Origin: JAKACA01 sp050744865
Lineage (GTDB): Bacteria; Actinomycetota; Acidimicrobiia; Acidimicrobiales; Bog-793
Direction of reading: 5' to 3'
NCBI GenBank assembly: GCA_050744865.1
Contig: JBOGHW010000051.1
Span: 1 to 64,000, forward strand
DNA length: 64,000 nt
The position numbers were made by a program, and so were the translations under genes. Positions 1 to 8,730 of the stretch are shown piece by piece. The notes beneath the pieces were generated by a model. The model ran no database searches, was not told the DNA's origin, and saw nothing but the letters and a program-made list of their open reading frames with translations. The first letter of the stretch is position 1. Each line of letters starts with the position of its first letter.

Positions 1-1
1 G

Positions 2-289
2 TCCTACAAGCGCCGGGGCTGGGGAGACAAGCACTGGAAAGCCTGGTACTTCTGGGCGACCCATTCACGCCTGAAGCCGGTGATCGAGGCGGCCAAGACG
101 CTGAAGCGCCACGAGGCCGGGCTGCTGTCGTACTTTGCCCACCGCATCACGAACGCCGGCGCGGAGGGCCTCAACAGCCGCATCCAGGCAATCCGGGTCT
201 CTGCGCGCGGCTACCGCAACCGGGAGCACTTCAAGACAGCTATCTGGTTTCACCTCGGAGGTCTGCAGCTCTACCCCGTCAGGCCGTGA
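2..289 (+). CDS. ISL3-family transposase, C-terminal fragment (partial)
   Basis: About 95 residues of the C-terminal end of a DDE transposase, open from the first complete codon of the window. The segment containing NSRIQAIRVSARGYRNREHF, followed by a short hydrophobic tail ending in LYP, is the conserved terminus of ISL3 transposases, which excise and reinsert their element by cut and paste. The 5' part, with most of the catalytic triad, lies outside the window. The stop is 13 nt before the putative right inverted repeat, as in intact copies, so this end is not truncated. Confidence 0.85.
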   Translation, partial: SYKRRGWGDKHWKAWYFWATHSRLKPVIEAAKTLKRHEAGLLSYFAHRITNAGAEGLNSRIQAIRVSARGYRNREHFKTAIWFHLGGLQLYPVRP

Positions 290-302
290 CCTGCGTTACC
301 CA

Positions 303-321
303 CGGAGATCCCGGAAGAGCC
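303..321. repeat. Right terminal inverted repeat of the ISL3 element
   Basis: Read on the minus strand the site begins GGCTCTTCCGGGATCTCCG, matching the GGCTCTTC start of ISL3-family ends. It follows the transposase stop directly. Confidence 0.6.
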
Positions 322-446
322 GCAATTTGTGACCATCAGCGTGTGGAGTGTCCCTCGGGCCAGATGGTACCAAGTGGCGCAGTCCGGCGCTCAGGAGCGG
401 CTGAGCCGGAACTCACTCGTCCTCGCGGATGTAAAGATGGCACCGC

Positions 447-911
447 ATGAACACGGAGTACCAGATGGCGCACGCACCGCAGCCGGCCGGCGCAGGTCGG
501 CGGAGGTCGGTTGGCATCCGATGGCCTTTCGTGGTGGCGCTGGCATTGGTCGAGCTCGTCATCTCGGTCCCCACGATGGCAGTTGAGGAGGATTGGCACG
601 GGCACCCGATGATCGACGAGAGGACGTTTCTGTGGGTCGCAGCAGGCTGTTTGGTTGCTGCCGCCTTCCTCGGCGGGGGAGTGTTCACCGGATATCGCCT
701 CCCGTCCGCCGCAGCCAAACACGCCGTCATGGCGGCAGCCGTTGCAATCACCGTGCTACTGGCCGGAGCGCTGGCTCGGAGGCTGTTGTGGGGCCACACA
801 GGCATACCGGGCACGGTGGTGGTCCTATGGTGCATCGGCTCGGCCGTGTCGCTGCTCCTGAGCGCCCTTGGATCGCAGCTAGGGCGCTACTTGCCGCCTG
901 CCTCGCGCTGA
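447..911 (+). CDS. Small integral membrane protein, function unknown
   Basis: 154 residues with four predicted membrane helices at about 25-47, 60-85, 91-113 and 119-147, separated by short loops. The N-terminus is basic and probably cytoplasmic. No enzymatic motif was recognised. The hydrophobic pattern and the absence of a competing plausible frame argue for a real gene. The start may instead be the Met at residue 8, since no clear ribosome-binding site distinguishes them. It stands alone between the insertion sequence and the decayed fibronectin-type gene. Confidence 0.55.
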   Translation: MNTEYQMAHAPQPAGAGRRRSVGIRWPFVVALALVELVISVPTMAVEEDWHGHPMIDERTFLWVAAGCLVAAAFLGGGVFTGYRLPSAAAKHAVMAAAVAITVLLAGALARRLLWGHTGIPGTVVVLWCIGSAVSLLLSALGSQLGRYLPPASR

Positions 912-1037
912 GCCGGTGTCGGCCTGAGCTGGGCGGCGGTGAAGATCCTGGGAGCGCGAGTCGGGAGCTGAGGGCGCGGGCTGGCTGTTGCTGTCGTCGA
1001 TATCTGCAGGGGTCGGCGAGTAGGCGTAAGGCCGTCG

Positions 1038-2317
1038 ATGGGTCGTTCATTCCGGGTTCGGACCTCGACCTTCGCCGGACGCACTTTTCTCGTGTCCGCG
1101 GAGTATGCGGCCGGCGAGCCCAGCAGCCAGGCAAGTTCCACCTGCGCGCCTTACGCGACTGTCGGAGCACCGCCAGCGGTCAGTGCCATCGCCGGGAATG
1201 GTCAGGCGACCGTTAGCTGGCAGCCAGCCCAGGCGTATCCGGGAATGCCAATAACAGGTTACGAGGTGTTCTGGGGAGGACAACCGGTCATAACCGCGGC
1301 AGACGCCACATCCGCGGTGGTGTCAAACCTTGCCAACGGGATTCCTTATATGTTCTGGGTGTCTGCTCTGACGTCAAGAGGGATTGGACCTAAGACAGCC
1401 AGTCTGACTGCGGTCGTACCCGGGACCAATGAGGTCGCTGCCGTTCTGTCGAGCGCGACCCCATCCGGGGACACGATCCTGCTGAAGTGGTCATCACCTG
1501 CTGCTGTTCCAATCGGGTCGATCCTCGGCTACCAGGTCATCGAGTCAACGGGCGTCACCATCGAGGTCGGGCCGTCCGCGACCTCTGCTGAGGTCACTGA
1601 TCTGGCCAGCAATCGGAAGTATACGTTCTCGGTGGTTGCCCTGGGAGAGGCGGGTGCCGGGCCGGACTCGAACAAGTTGGCCGTGAAGGTGCCGGTCGAT
1701 CGGCCGGGGCCGCCCGTCGGCGTGACCGCTGTCGCCGGTGACCAGAGTGTGCGGGCAAGTTGGCTCCAACCGCCTCTGGACGGCGGTGCCCCAGTCTCCG
1801 GCTACCTCGTTAACGTGTACAGATGTGAGTTGGCAGTGACACCTTGCAAAAACAAGCTCGTGTATCACGCTTTGGTGGCGACCAAAGTCCGATCCCTACC
1901 TGTAGGCGACCTGGAGAACGGAACTGGGTACTGGCTGAAGATCGTCGCTGAGAGAATGAGGCCGGAGTCGGTACGGCTTCCTCGGGCGTGAGCTTCAAGT
2001 GGAGTGTGGCGGGAGGAAACACGGTCACGACCATCTCGGTCAAGCCTGTTTCACCCGTCTCTGGCGACCTAATCACCTTCGGCGTGACGGTCACTGGGAA
2101 GACTGGAACAGGCGCTCGGACGCCATCAGGTGACGTGAGGGTCTCGAACGGCACACAGAGTTGCTTAGCCTCTCTGGTTGGTTCCAAGGGCGTGGCCGCT
2201 GGCGAATGCAAGATGTCAATCCAGTCAGCTGGCAAGTACTCGTTTTTCGCCGCCTATCCCGGCGCGAGTGCTTTCAATGCGTCGGTGTCGAAGCGGCGCT
2301 TGGTAACTGTGAGCTGA
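1038..2317 (+). pseudogene. Fibronectin type III / Ig-like surface protein, 5'-truncated and frameshifted
   Basis: Frame one encodes the tail of one FN3 domain, then two full FN3 domains (residues about 43-130 and 133-220) and most of a third. The reading breaks near base 1953. Skipping two bases there continues as NEAGVGTASSGVSFKW and runs into a bacterial Ig-like domain in the second frame, which ends at 2317. The break lies in a GAGAGA tract, so a GA insertion explains it. No signal peptide is present and the first visible residues are already mid-domain, so the 5' end is also lost or shifted. The intact family are secreted adhesion or wall-associated proteins. A sequencing error at the tract cannot be excluded. 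Confidence 0.65.
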
Positions 2318-2506
2318 CGTCCTCGACAAGGGGTCAAGGCCCGCCGCCGCAGTACATAGCGCGCAATGATGGCTGCAGCATCCGAGACAGCGGCTACTGG
2401 TGCACTTGAGACACACAGACCAGAAGACCGGGCCGCCGCGAGCCAAATCGGCCCGGCCTGGGTCCCAAATGACGACGGCGTGGATTGTGCACCTCACGGG
2501 AGTTCC

Positions 2507-4372
2507 TCATCCCCTCAGCCGGTGATCGGTTGCTAAGCGCGTACTGAAAATCATGGTTGACTGGATCTCCGGCCCCCGTAGCTCAGCCCGGATAGAGCAA
2601 CTGCCTTCTAAGCAGACGGTCGCAGGTTCAAATCCTGCCGGGGGCGCCGACCAGTCCTCCGCGCGCTCACGCAGGACGCCCTCGGCGTCGGCGTGCCAGC
2701 GGTCGCAGAGTGTGAGCGCGACGTCGACGGCGTTCTCGTCTGGGTGGAACACAACTTCCATCTGCAGCGCATCGAAGAGCGCCCTCAGCTCGCCGTGCGG
2801 CGCGCAGGCGAGCCGGTCGGCGAGGATCGGCAGCCGTTCGAGAAGGGGGGCGACGTCGGCGAACGTGGGCGCCTCTGTCGCCGCTTCGTTCGCCAGCGCA
2901 GCCAGGCGTTCCCGCCGCTCGGCGATCGAAGCCTCCAGCTCGGCAACGCGATCACCGATGCGCCGCCGAAGGGCCTGCGTTACATCGTCCGCCTCCAGGT
3001 TGAGCACCTGCCGGGCGAGCCGCCGTTCGAGGTCGGCGATCTCGACTTCGACCTCATTCGCGCGAGCGGCGGCCGGGGCGGCGCGCTCCGGCTTGGCGGC
3101 GGCGTCGAGGCAGTGGCGCCAGTAGTCCGCGCGCTCGCGGCTGAACAGCGCTGTCGCGAGGAACGGGAGCACCGCCTCGTTCAGGCGTTGCTCGTTCAGG
3201 TAGACGTGGGGCGGGTGGTCGGCGGGGATGTTCTTCGAACGTTGGTGGGAGGGCTGGCACGAGTAGTACGTGGTCTGCCGGCGGTGGTTGCCCCACATCC
3301 GCAGCCCGCAGATCCCGCAGTGGACCAGGCCGCGGTAGAGGTACTCGGTGCGCGCCGCCGGCCGTGCGGCAGCCGCCGGGACGCCTTGGCGTGAGCGCTC
3401 GTTGGCCGTCGCGCGCGACTGCACCGCCTCGTACTCCCCGCGGCTCACGATCGCCTTGTGCGCCGGTCCCTCCGACCACACCCACGCCTCGGGCGGGTTG
3501 GTGCGACTGTGGCCCTTCTTCCTCGCCCGGCGGTTCCAAACCTGGTAACCGGTGTACTTCGGGTTGCGCAGCACCTCCCAGACGCTGGAGCGGCTCCAGG
3601 CGCCGCGGGCGGTCGCCGGGTCGACCGGGACGGGCGGTGGGTAGCGGTCGGGGTCGGCGTTGAGGCGGTCACGGATCTGGGTGAGGCCGACGCCACCGCC
3701 GAGGTACCAGTCGTAGATCGCCCGCACCACGGGGGCCCGCACCGGGTCGGGCTCCAACGTGCGCTTGGCCATCCCGCGACCCGCCTTGTGCGGGTTGGGG
3801 TGCTCGTGGGCGACGAAGCGGTAGCCGTAGAGGGCGACGCCCCCGGTGTGCCAGCCCTGGCGGGTCGAGGTCTCCTGGCCCTGACGGGACTTCACCATCA
3901 GCTCGTGGTGGTAGCCGCGGGCGATGCCGATGTTGACGTGGCGCAGCACGATCGTGCCGAAGGACTCCTCGAGCGGCTCGTCCGCCGCGCAGAGCCGCAC
4001 GCCCGCCTGGGCGAGCTCGTCCTCGACGCGGAAGGCCACCGAGGAGTTGCGCGAGAGGCGCGAGATCGACTCGACGATCACCCGCTCGAAGCGCGCCGGG
4101 CGGCGCGCCGCGTCGGCGAGCAGATCCTGCAGCCCTCCGTCGCGGGGGATGGCGATCTCGAAGCCGGCGAGGCCGCCCGAGCCGCGCAGCGCGTAGGTTC
4201 CCGTGCCGGACTCGATGTCGTAGTAGTGGGCGACGATCCGCCCGCCGGACTCGTTCACCTGTCGTTCAGCGTTGTTCAGCTGGCGGGGGAACGAGAGAGT
4301 GGGATCCTGCTCGTCCTCGGTCGACACCCGTCCGTACCAGGCGTAACGGGGAGCGTTGGCGGTCGGCGTCAT
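2507..4372 (-). CDS. Large serine integrase (site-specific recombinase)
   Basis: 621 residues. The N-terminal resolvase-type domain has the catalytic serine at 17 in YGRVSTEDEQ and the distal ISRLSRN arginine motif. A recombinase domain follows with VWEVLRNPKYTG near 265, then a zinc ribbon (CGICGLRMWG ... YYSC, about 360-380) and a coiled coil (about 425-480). It should integrate and excise the surrounding element. The start has a strong GGAGGA site and overlaps the upstream stop by four bases. The last 41 codons lie beyond the att core and run antisense through the tRNA. In the excised circle the frame would instead leave the core into 18 different codons. It is the last gene of the minus-strand transfer operon. 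Confidence 0.93.
   Translation of the reverse strand: MTPTANAPRYAWYGRVSTEDEQDPTLSFPRQLNNAERQVNESGGRIVAHYYDIESGTGTYALRGSGGLAGFEIAIPRDGGLQDLLADAARRPARFERVIVESISRLSRNSSVAFRVEDELAQAGVRLCAADEPLEESFGTIVLRHVNIGIARGYHHELMVKSRQGQETSTRQGWHTGGVALYGYRFVAHEHPNPHKAGRGMAKRTLEPDPVRAPVVRAIYDWYLGGGVGLTQIRDRLNADPDRYPPPVPVDPATARGAWSRSSVWEVLRNPKYTGYQVWNRRARKKGHSRTNPPEAWVWSEGPAHKAIVSRGEYEAVQSRATANERSRQGVPAAAARPAARTEYLYRGLVHCGICGLRMWGNHRRQTTYYSCQPSHQRSKNIPADHPPHVYLNEQRLNEAVLPFLATALFSRERADYWRHCLDAAAKPERAAPAAARANEVEVEIADLERRLARQVLNLEADDVTQALRRRIGDRVAELEASIAERRERLAALANEAATEAPTFADVAPLLERLPILADRLACAPHGELRALFDALQMEVVFHPDENAVDVALTLCDRWHADAEGVLRERAEDWSAPPAGFEPATVCLEGSCSIRAELRGPEIQSTMIFSTRLATDHRLRG
2572..2646 (+). tRNA. tRNA-Arg (anticodon TCT)
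   Basis: A complete cloverleaf: acceptor stem GCCCCCG (2572-2578) pairs with CGGGGGC (2639-2645), D-stem GCTC/GAGC, anticodon loop CTTCTAA with TCT at 2607-2609, and T-stem GCAGG/CCTGC around TTCAAAT. The discriminator base is G2646 and CCA is not encoded. The outermost anticodon-stem pair is an A-A mismatch (2600 with 2616). It reads AGA codons, rare in this high-GC genome. The gene is the integration target of the element to its right and is overlapped antisense by the integrase gene. Confidence 0.97.
2633..2652. repeat. attL core, 20-bp direct repeat
   Basis: TCCTGCCGGGGGCGCCGACC covers the 3' end of tRNA-Arg. It is identical to 14687-14706. Identity stops on both sides (A against C before, A against G after). 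Confidence 0.85.
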
Positions 4373-4620
4373 GGCGATCGGTCCTCCTCCCCCTGTCCTA
4401 CCTCCATCGGGCCGAGAGAAGTGAGCAGGGCGGCGAGCGCTCGGCCTTGGGCTGCGGCAATCGCCCGTCCGGCCTCGCCGCCCACCAGGCGGACCCGGCA
4501 GCGGACGGCGAGCGGCTGGTCGGCGTACTCCCTCTTGACGCTCGGCACGGGAGGCACGGCTCGGTGGCAGTGCTCGGGGCGGACGGCCCGCTGCGTGGCA
4601 TCGGAGCGGCCGCCGGTCAC
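4369..4620 (-). CDS. Small coupled ORF between relaxation protein and integrase
   Basis: 83 residues, basic and alanine-rich, with no recognised domain. The evidence that it is real is positional: its ATG overlaps the stop of the replication-relaxation gene and its own stop overlaps the integrase ATG, both as four-base ATGA junctions. Small ORFs at this place could adjust integrase expression or act as an accessory DNA-binding factor (inference). High arginine content fits nucleic-acid contact but is also common in GC-rich frames. Confidence 0.6.
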   Translation of the reverse strand: MTGGRSDATQRAVRPEHCHRAVPPVPSVKREYADQPLAVRCRVRLVGGEAGRAIAAAQGRALAALLTSLGPMEVGQGEEDRSP

Positions 4621-5447
4621 CGGCTCGGCACCGTGGCGAGCTTCCGCAGGGCGATGAGCGGGCGCCGGGGCGCCTCCTCGCCGACCGGCAGCCAGACGTC
4701 TTCGGCGGGGTTGCCGGTGCCGGCGACGGCCGTGGAGATCGGCAGCGCGCTCGCGTGGAGCGCCCGACGAAGCGCCGGCTCCCGGCCCGGGTTTGTCAGC
4801 CAGAAGAGGAGCGGTCGGGCGCTACCCTCAGCCTCGGCGAGATCGCGGTAGCCGTCGAGCTTGGCCACCACGCGCGCCAGCGTCTCAGTGCAGGTGTCGT
4901 GCTCGACGAAGAACTCGACCCCGGAACCCGCCTCCTCCCAGATGCCGTACGCGTCGGGGCGGACGAAGTCCCCCCACTCAGCCGCGCAGCGCCGCTCTGA
5001 CCACCAGGCACCGACCGCGGCGTCGGGAAGTCGACGGGCGGCGGCGTGCAGCGCGCAGAAGAAGCCGTTCACCCCCAAGGTGTGGGCGGTGCGCTGCCCG
5101 GCCGCCAGAGCCACCACCCGGTCGCGCAACACAGAGGGACGCGGCGCCTCGACGCCGCGCTCGGCCGCCACGATCGCCGCCCCGATCGTGCCCAGGGTGT
5201 AGCGCCACGACGCCGAACCCGTTTGACGGAGCGGGCGGAACCGCTCGAGGACGCCGAGGCGCCAGAGGGCGACGAGGCGGTGCTGGGTCGAAATGAGGCT
5301 GGTGAAGCAGAGGTCGCGGACCTGCTCTGTCGTCAGGACCCGGTGCTGCCACAGCACCCGGCAGAGGAAGCGGTCGCGTTCGGTCAGCCGCCCCACGACG
5401 TCGAGTGGCGACAGGCCGTCCCGCCGCAGAGTTGAAGCGCCAGTCAT
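4617..5447 (-). CDS. Replication-relaxation family protein
   Basis: 276 residues matching the Replic_Relax family of plasmid and integrative-element proteins. The N-terminal part (about 17-75) is a winged helix of the type LTERDRFLCRVLWQHRVLTTEQV, followed by a conserved middle region (HTLGVNGFFCALHAAAR) and an acidic stretch ending EFFVEHDTCTETLARV that resembles a nuclease-like core. Family members are tied to initiation of transfer or rolling-circle replication of mobile DNA. It overlaps its neighbours by four bases on both sides. As no classical relaxase is seen, this protein is the best candidate for acting at the transfer origin (inference). Confidence 0.85.
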   Translation of the reverse strand: MTGASTLRRDGLSPLDVVGRLTERDRFLCRVLWQHRVLTTEQVRDLCFTSLISTQHRLVALWRLGVLERFRPLRQTGSASWRYTLGTIGAAIVAAERGVEAPRPSVLRDRVVALAAGQRTAHTLGVNGFFCALHAAARRLPDAAVGAWWSERRCAAEWGDFVRPDAYGIWEEAGSGVEFFVEHDTCTETLARVVAKLDGYRDLAEAEGSARPLLFWLTNPGREPALRRALHASALPISTAVAGTGNPAEDVWLPVGEEAPRRPLIALRKLATVPSR

Positions 5448-6886
5448 GGATTGCTCCAGGAGTCGGGGTCCCCCGACGCCGGGGTGGGAGTCGCCCTGTG
5501 CCGGTGGTTCTCGGGCCCGGGCCCCGGCGTCTCAAAGACGCCGCCCGAGACGCCGCCGGGGACGCCGGCCGAGACGCCACCAGACTCGCCGCCAGCTTGT
5601 CGGTTCCGGTGCCGGCGACGGCGCACCAACAGCTCGTGGCAGCGCTCCTGCGGGGAGCGCCCGTGAGCGCGGGCGCGCGCTCTTGCCTCGGCCTCCCGGC
5701 CGCAGACGGCGGGGGGCAGCGGACGGGTGCGGAGCGTGAAGGCGTGCAGGTCGCGGCCACCGACTACGAGGCGACAGGCCACCTGGTAGGCGTCGAGGTG
5801 GCTCAGGTCGTAGGGCTTGAGGTAGGGCTCGGTGTGGCGGGCGAGCACCCGGGCGTCTTCGGGGGAGACGCAGAGGTAGATCTTGTTGCGGGCATTGGCG
5901 GAGCACGCCTCGGCCAGGTCCTTGGGGAGCTGGGCGAGGTTCTGGTGGGGGAGCACGACCGAGAGGTGGTAGCCGCGCGCCTCGGCCAGCACGTCGTCGA
6001 TGGCGGTCGGCAGAGCCAAGAAGTTCTGGCACTCGTCGACGTAGAGCGTGGCATCGGGCCGGACGGTCTTCTCGGCACGGGCGGTCGCGGCCTGCCACAC
6101 GCGGGCGACGAGGAGCGCTCCCACGAGGCGAGCGGTCTCTTCGCCCAAGGTTCCCTTGGGCAGGCGCGCGAGCAGCACACCGCCGTCGAGGACGTCTGCC
6201 ATGTCGAAGCTGGAGGTGGCCGAGCCGAAGAGTTCTCGGGCGAAGCGCCGGGCCAGCACGGCCCGCAGCTTGTTCATGATCGGCCCGATCACCTGGGCCT
6301 GACCGGCCGCGCTGAGCGCGTCGTAGGCGTCCCAGAACCCTTTCAGCCCAGAGCGATCCGAAAGCGACGAGACGAGCGGAGCCCGCCATGCCCGGTCGGT
6401 CAAGAGGACCGGGATGTCGGCCAGCGTGGCACCGGGGAGCCGCCGGAGCGTCGCACATGCCGAGCGCAGGACGTCTTCGGTCCTCGGTCCCCACCAGGCG
6501 GAGAAGATGCGGGCGAACACCGACACCACCTGGTCGACCGCCACCTCGGCCGGCTCGCCGTCCAACACGTTCAGGGCCGGCGGGGCCTCGGTCTCTTTCG
6601 GATCGATGAGCACCAGGCGGTCGAGCGCCCGCTCGGGCAACCGGGTGAGCAGGTCGGTCACCAGGTCGCCCTTGGGGTCGATCATGACGACGCCGCGACC
6701 GGCTCTCACGTCGGCGAGCGCCAGGTTGGCGAGCAGCGTGGACTTCCCCGAGCCGGTGGCGCCGACGACGTGGGTATGGAACCGGCCGTCTTCGACCCGG
6801 AGCGCCACGGCGCGCCGGGGGCCCACCTCGCTCTCGCCGATCACCCGCGACCCGGCGCCGTGCGCAGCGCGCTCAGAGCCAGTCAT
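5444..6886 (-). CDS. VirD4/TraG-like coupling ATPase of the element
   Basis: About 480 residues. Walker A GATGSGKST lies near residue 43, Walker B is ATLYVDECQNF, and MIDPKGDLV and LPHQNLAQL are typical of conjugative coupling or HerA-type ATPases. It should move DNA through a secretion channel during transfer. The C-terminal 40 residues are a Gly/Ser/Val/Pro-rich low-complexity tail. The ATG at 6886 follows GAGAGGGA; a TTG 15 bases upstream lacks a site. It has no membrane segment. That part is encoded separately by the gene just upstream, whose last 14 bases it overlaps, so a protein often fused in other actinobacteria appears split. Confidence 0.85.
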   Translation of the reverse strand: MTGSERAAHGAGSRVIGESEVGPRRAVALRVEDGRFHTHVVGATGSGKSTLLANLALADVRAGRGVVMIDPKGDLVTDLLTRLPERALDRLVLIDPKETEAPPALNVLDGEPAEVAVDQVVSVFARIFSAWWGPRTEDVLRSACATLRRLPGATLADIPVLLTDRAWRAPLVSSLSDRSGLKGFWDAYDALSAAGQAQVIGPIMNKLRAVLARRFARELFGSATSSFDMADVLDGGVLLARLPKGTLGEETARLVGALLVARVWQAATARAEKTVRPDATLYVDECQNFLALPTAIDDVLAEARGYHLSVVLPHQNLAQLPKDLAEACSANARNKIYLCVSPEDARVLARHTEPYLKPYDLSHLDAYQVACRLVVGGRDLHAFTLRTRPLPPAVCGREAEARARARAHGRSPQERCHELLVRRRRHRNRQAGGESGGVSAGVPGGVSGGVFETPGPGPENHRHRATPTPASGDPDSWSNP

Positions 6887-8063
6887 CGTCGTCCCTCTCA
6901 ACCGGTCGCTGCCAGGGTCCTGATGCGACGCCGGGCGGCGGCGCGACAGCGGCCGCGGCGGCGTAGGCGAGGCCCGGGACCATCTCGTCGTAGGGGAGGT
7001 GGGCGAGCGCCGCCAGCTCGGAGAGACCGAGGACCTGGCTCCGCCGCATCATCCGTTGTTCGAGGTGCCGGCGACAACCGACGCGATGAGGGGCAACGAA
7101 GTGGTTACGTCCCGCGTAGACGCCGAACGCGGCGGTGAGCTCATGTGACCGAGCCCGGAGGCGCCGCCGTGCGGCGCGACCGGAGGCATGCGCCGACACG
7201 CCGTAGCGGACGGCGACCTCGAAGGCGGGCAGGTCGGTCGCCTTGTCGAGAGCGTGGCGGGCGTCGGCCGAGCGCATGGGATCGGGCCGCACCGGGACCG
7301 GAGGTGTCGTCCGCCAAGCGGCGAGCAGGCGCGGAACGAGCGCGATCGGCCGACCGGTCGGGAGGGATCGGGCTGCCCGGCCGATCACGGCCGCGCGCCG
7401 GCCGCGGACGGGGCGGGCGAGCACCTGGACCGCGGCGTGCTCGCCCACCTCGTCGGCGTAGAGAGCTCCGAGGACGGTGCGCAGCGGGTCGACATCATGA
7501 GCGGTGCCGAGCGGCAGCCATGCCGGCGCGGCCAGTCGAAGCTCACCGCAGGAGACGAGCGCTCCGGAGAGGATCGACCGGGAAGCTTCCCGCACGTGGC
7601 ACTGGGCGCCGGGCCAGGCGGAGCCGACGGCGCGAGCAATCGCCGGGGCCGGGACTCCTGCTGGAGTCCACAGCCGCATGCGGATGCCGGCGTCAGACGC
7701 CTCGATCTCGAAGGCAACGTGACGGGGCGGGCGCAGCAGATGGCTCCCGCCGGCCAGCACCGGGTGGATGTTTCGCCAGAAGGCGAAGGCACCCTTGGGC
7801 TCGACGCCGGCCGGCATGGACACCTCGACGAGCTGTCCCGCGGCCGGCGGCCGGAGACGACCGACAGCCCGGAGGAGAACCCAGCCGACCATCAGCGCGA
7901 GCAGGAAGGCAATCACGACCACGGCGGCGGGTAGGACAGCCTCGAGGAGATTGGCGAGGTGGTGACCGAGGTCGACCCACCAGGCGTTGGGGTGAGCGAG
8001 GAAGTGGGCGAGCGGCCCGTTGGGGACGCTCGGGGGCGGGGTGGGTGGTGAAGGAGCTGGCAA
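6873..8063 (-). CDS. Membrane subunit paired with the coupling ATPase
   Basis: About 396 residues. A proline-rich N-terminus is followed by one hydrophobic segment (about 33-60, LEAVLPAAVVVIAFLLALMV) and a soluble part with FAFWRNIHPVL, HVAFEIEASDAGIRMRLWTP and an AWPGAQCHV region. In many actinobacterial elements this block forms the N-terminal half of the conjugative transfer ATPase. The C-terminal third is Arg-rich and contacts DNA or the ATPase by inference. The start is TTG at 8063 because AGGAGG sits seven bases upstream and no ATG or GTG is comparably placed. First gene of the five-gene transfer/integrase operon. Confidence 0.7.
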   Translation of the reverse strand: MPAPSPPTPPPSVPNGPLAHFLAHPNAWWVDLGHHLANLLEAVLPAAVVVIAFLLALMVGWVLLRAVGRLRPPAAGQLVEVSMPAGVEPKGAFAFWRNIHPVLAGGSHLLRPPRHVAFEIEASDAGIRMRLWTPAGVPAPAIARAVGSAWPGAQCHVREASRSILSGALVSCGELRLAAPAWLPLGTAHDVDPLRTVLGALYADEVGEHAAVQVLARPVRGRRAAVIGRAARSLPTGRPIALVPRLLAAWRTTPPVPVRPDPMRSADARHALDKATDLPAFEVAVRYGVSAHASGRAARRRLRARSHELTAAFGVYAGRNHFVAPHRVGCRRHLEQRMMRRSQVLGLSELAALAHLPYDEMVPGLAYAAAAAVAPPPGVASGPWQRPVERDDDDWL

Positions 8064-8175
8064 GCAGGATCCTCCTGTGATCGGGACGAGGACGGGAGGA
8101 GCCGGGCGGGAGACCGGAAAATTCCTCCATCTATTAACCCGCCCTCCTTGCGCGAAGATCGATGAACCGTCCGGA

Positions 8176-8201
8176 TTCAAGACACTTTGAACCGGTACGC
8201 T
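8176..8201 (+). promoter_or_regulatory. Promoter and inverted repeat upstream of the HTH gene
   Basis: A TTCAA-N6-TTGAA inverted repeat (8176-8191) abuts a -10 hexamer TACGCT (8196-8201), six bases before the ATG at 8208. The site lies between the minus-strand transfer operon and the HTH gene and could be an operator for the product of either side (inference). Confidence 0.5.
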
Positions 8202-8207
8202 GGGAGG

Positions 8208-8576
8208 ATGACGCCGCGGTATTTGTCCGAAAGCGCCAAAGCGGAGAGCTTTCTGGCCGAGGGCCGGGCGCTCGAAGCCGCCCTCGCCTGGGGGAGGGCC
8301 GCCCGGTCGGCGCCCAACCGGGCCGCCCGCCTCGAGCTGCTGTGCGGAATGCGCAGCAGCGTCGAGCTGGCGCTCCACCAGGCCATCTACGAGGCGAAGG
8401 AGGACGGCTGCTCGTGGCGCATGCTCGGCCGCTACACCGACATGTCCTGGCAGACCCTCCACCGCCGCTACCGCGCCAAGCCGCTGCGCATGCCCCCGCC
8501 ACCCGAACCGGACGCCTTCCCGCTGCGGGGGAAGCAAGTGCTCATCGTGGACACCTGGTCCGACTGGGGCTCGTGA
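8208..8576 (+). CDS. Small helix-turn-helix protein of the element
   Basis: 122 residues. The N-terminal two thirds are helical and Ala/Glu-rich. The segment SWRMLGRYTDMSWQTLHRRY (about 67-86) looks like a helix-turn-helix recognition unit. The ATG is placed by the hexamer TACGCT six bases upstream; a TTG seven codons earlier would lie within the promoter. Being divergent from the transfer/integrase operon, it is a plausible regulator controlling excision and transfer, by analogy with other elements. No closer family name can be given. Confidence 0.6.
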   Translation: MTPRYLSESAKAESFLAEGRALEAALAWGRAARSAPNRAARLELLCGMRSSVELALHQAIYEAKEDGCSWRMLGRYTDMSWQTLHRRYRAKPLRMPPPPEPDAFPLRGKQVLIVDTWSDWGS

Positions 8577-8730
8577 CCGTGGCGGCCAATCCAGTGTCAC
8601 ACCCTCCTGGCAGACTCCCAGCGTGCCGAACGTTCGTTCCCATCGCCTCCGCGACAAGCTCGGTGTTACGCACCGACATCACATCGGTAGAGCCGCAGGC
8701 TCGGCCGTACCCTCCCCTACGATCAGCCCA

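Larger units (their letters stand above)
1..321 (+). mobile_element. 3' end of an ISL3-family insertion sequence
   Basis: The window opens inside an insertion sequence. It holds the C-terminal end of the transposase and, shortly after its stop, a sequence whose reverse complement starts GGCTCTTCCGGGATC, the usual ISL3 terminal repeat. The 8 bases after it (322-329) are the probable target duplication. The left end is outside the window, so completeness cannot be judged. Confidence 0.75.

Noticed and set aside
2646..2648. Encoded CCA end on the tRNA
   Set aside because: The bases after the acceptor stem are GCC, so CCA must be added after transcription.
5405..7138. 577-codon plus-strand frame opposite the coupling ATPase genes
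   Set aside because: Fully antisense to genes with clear ATPase motifs; no recognised domain.
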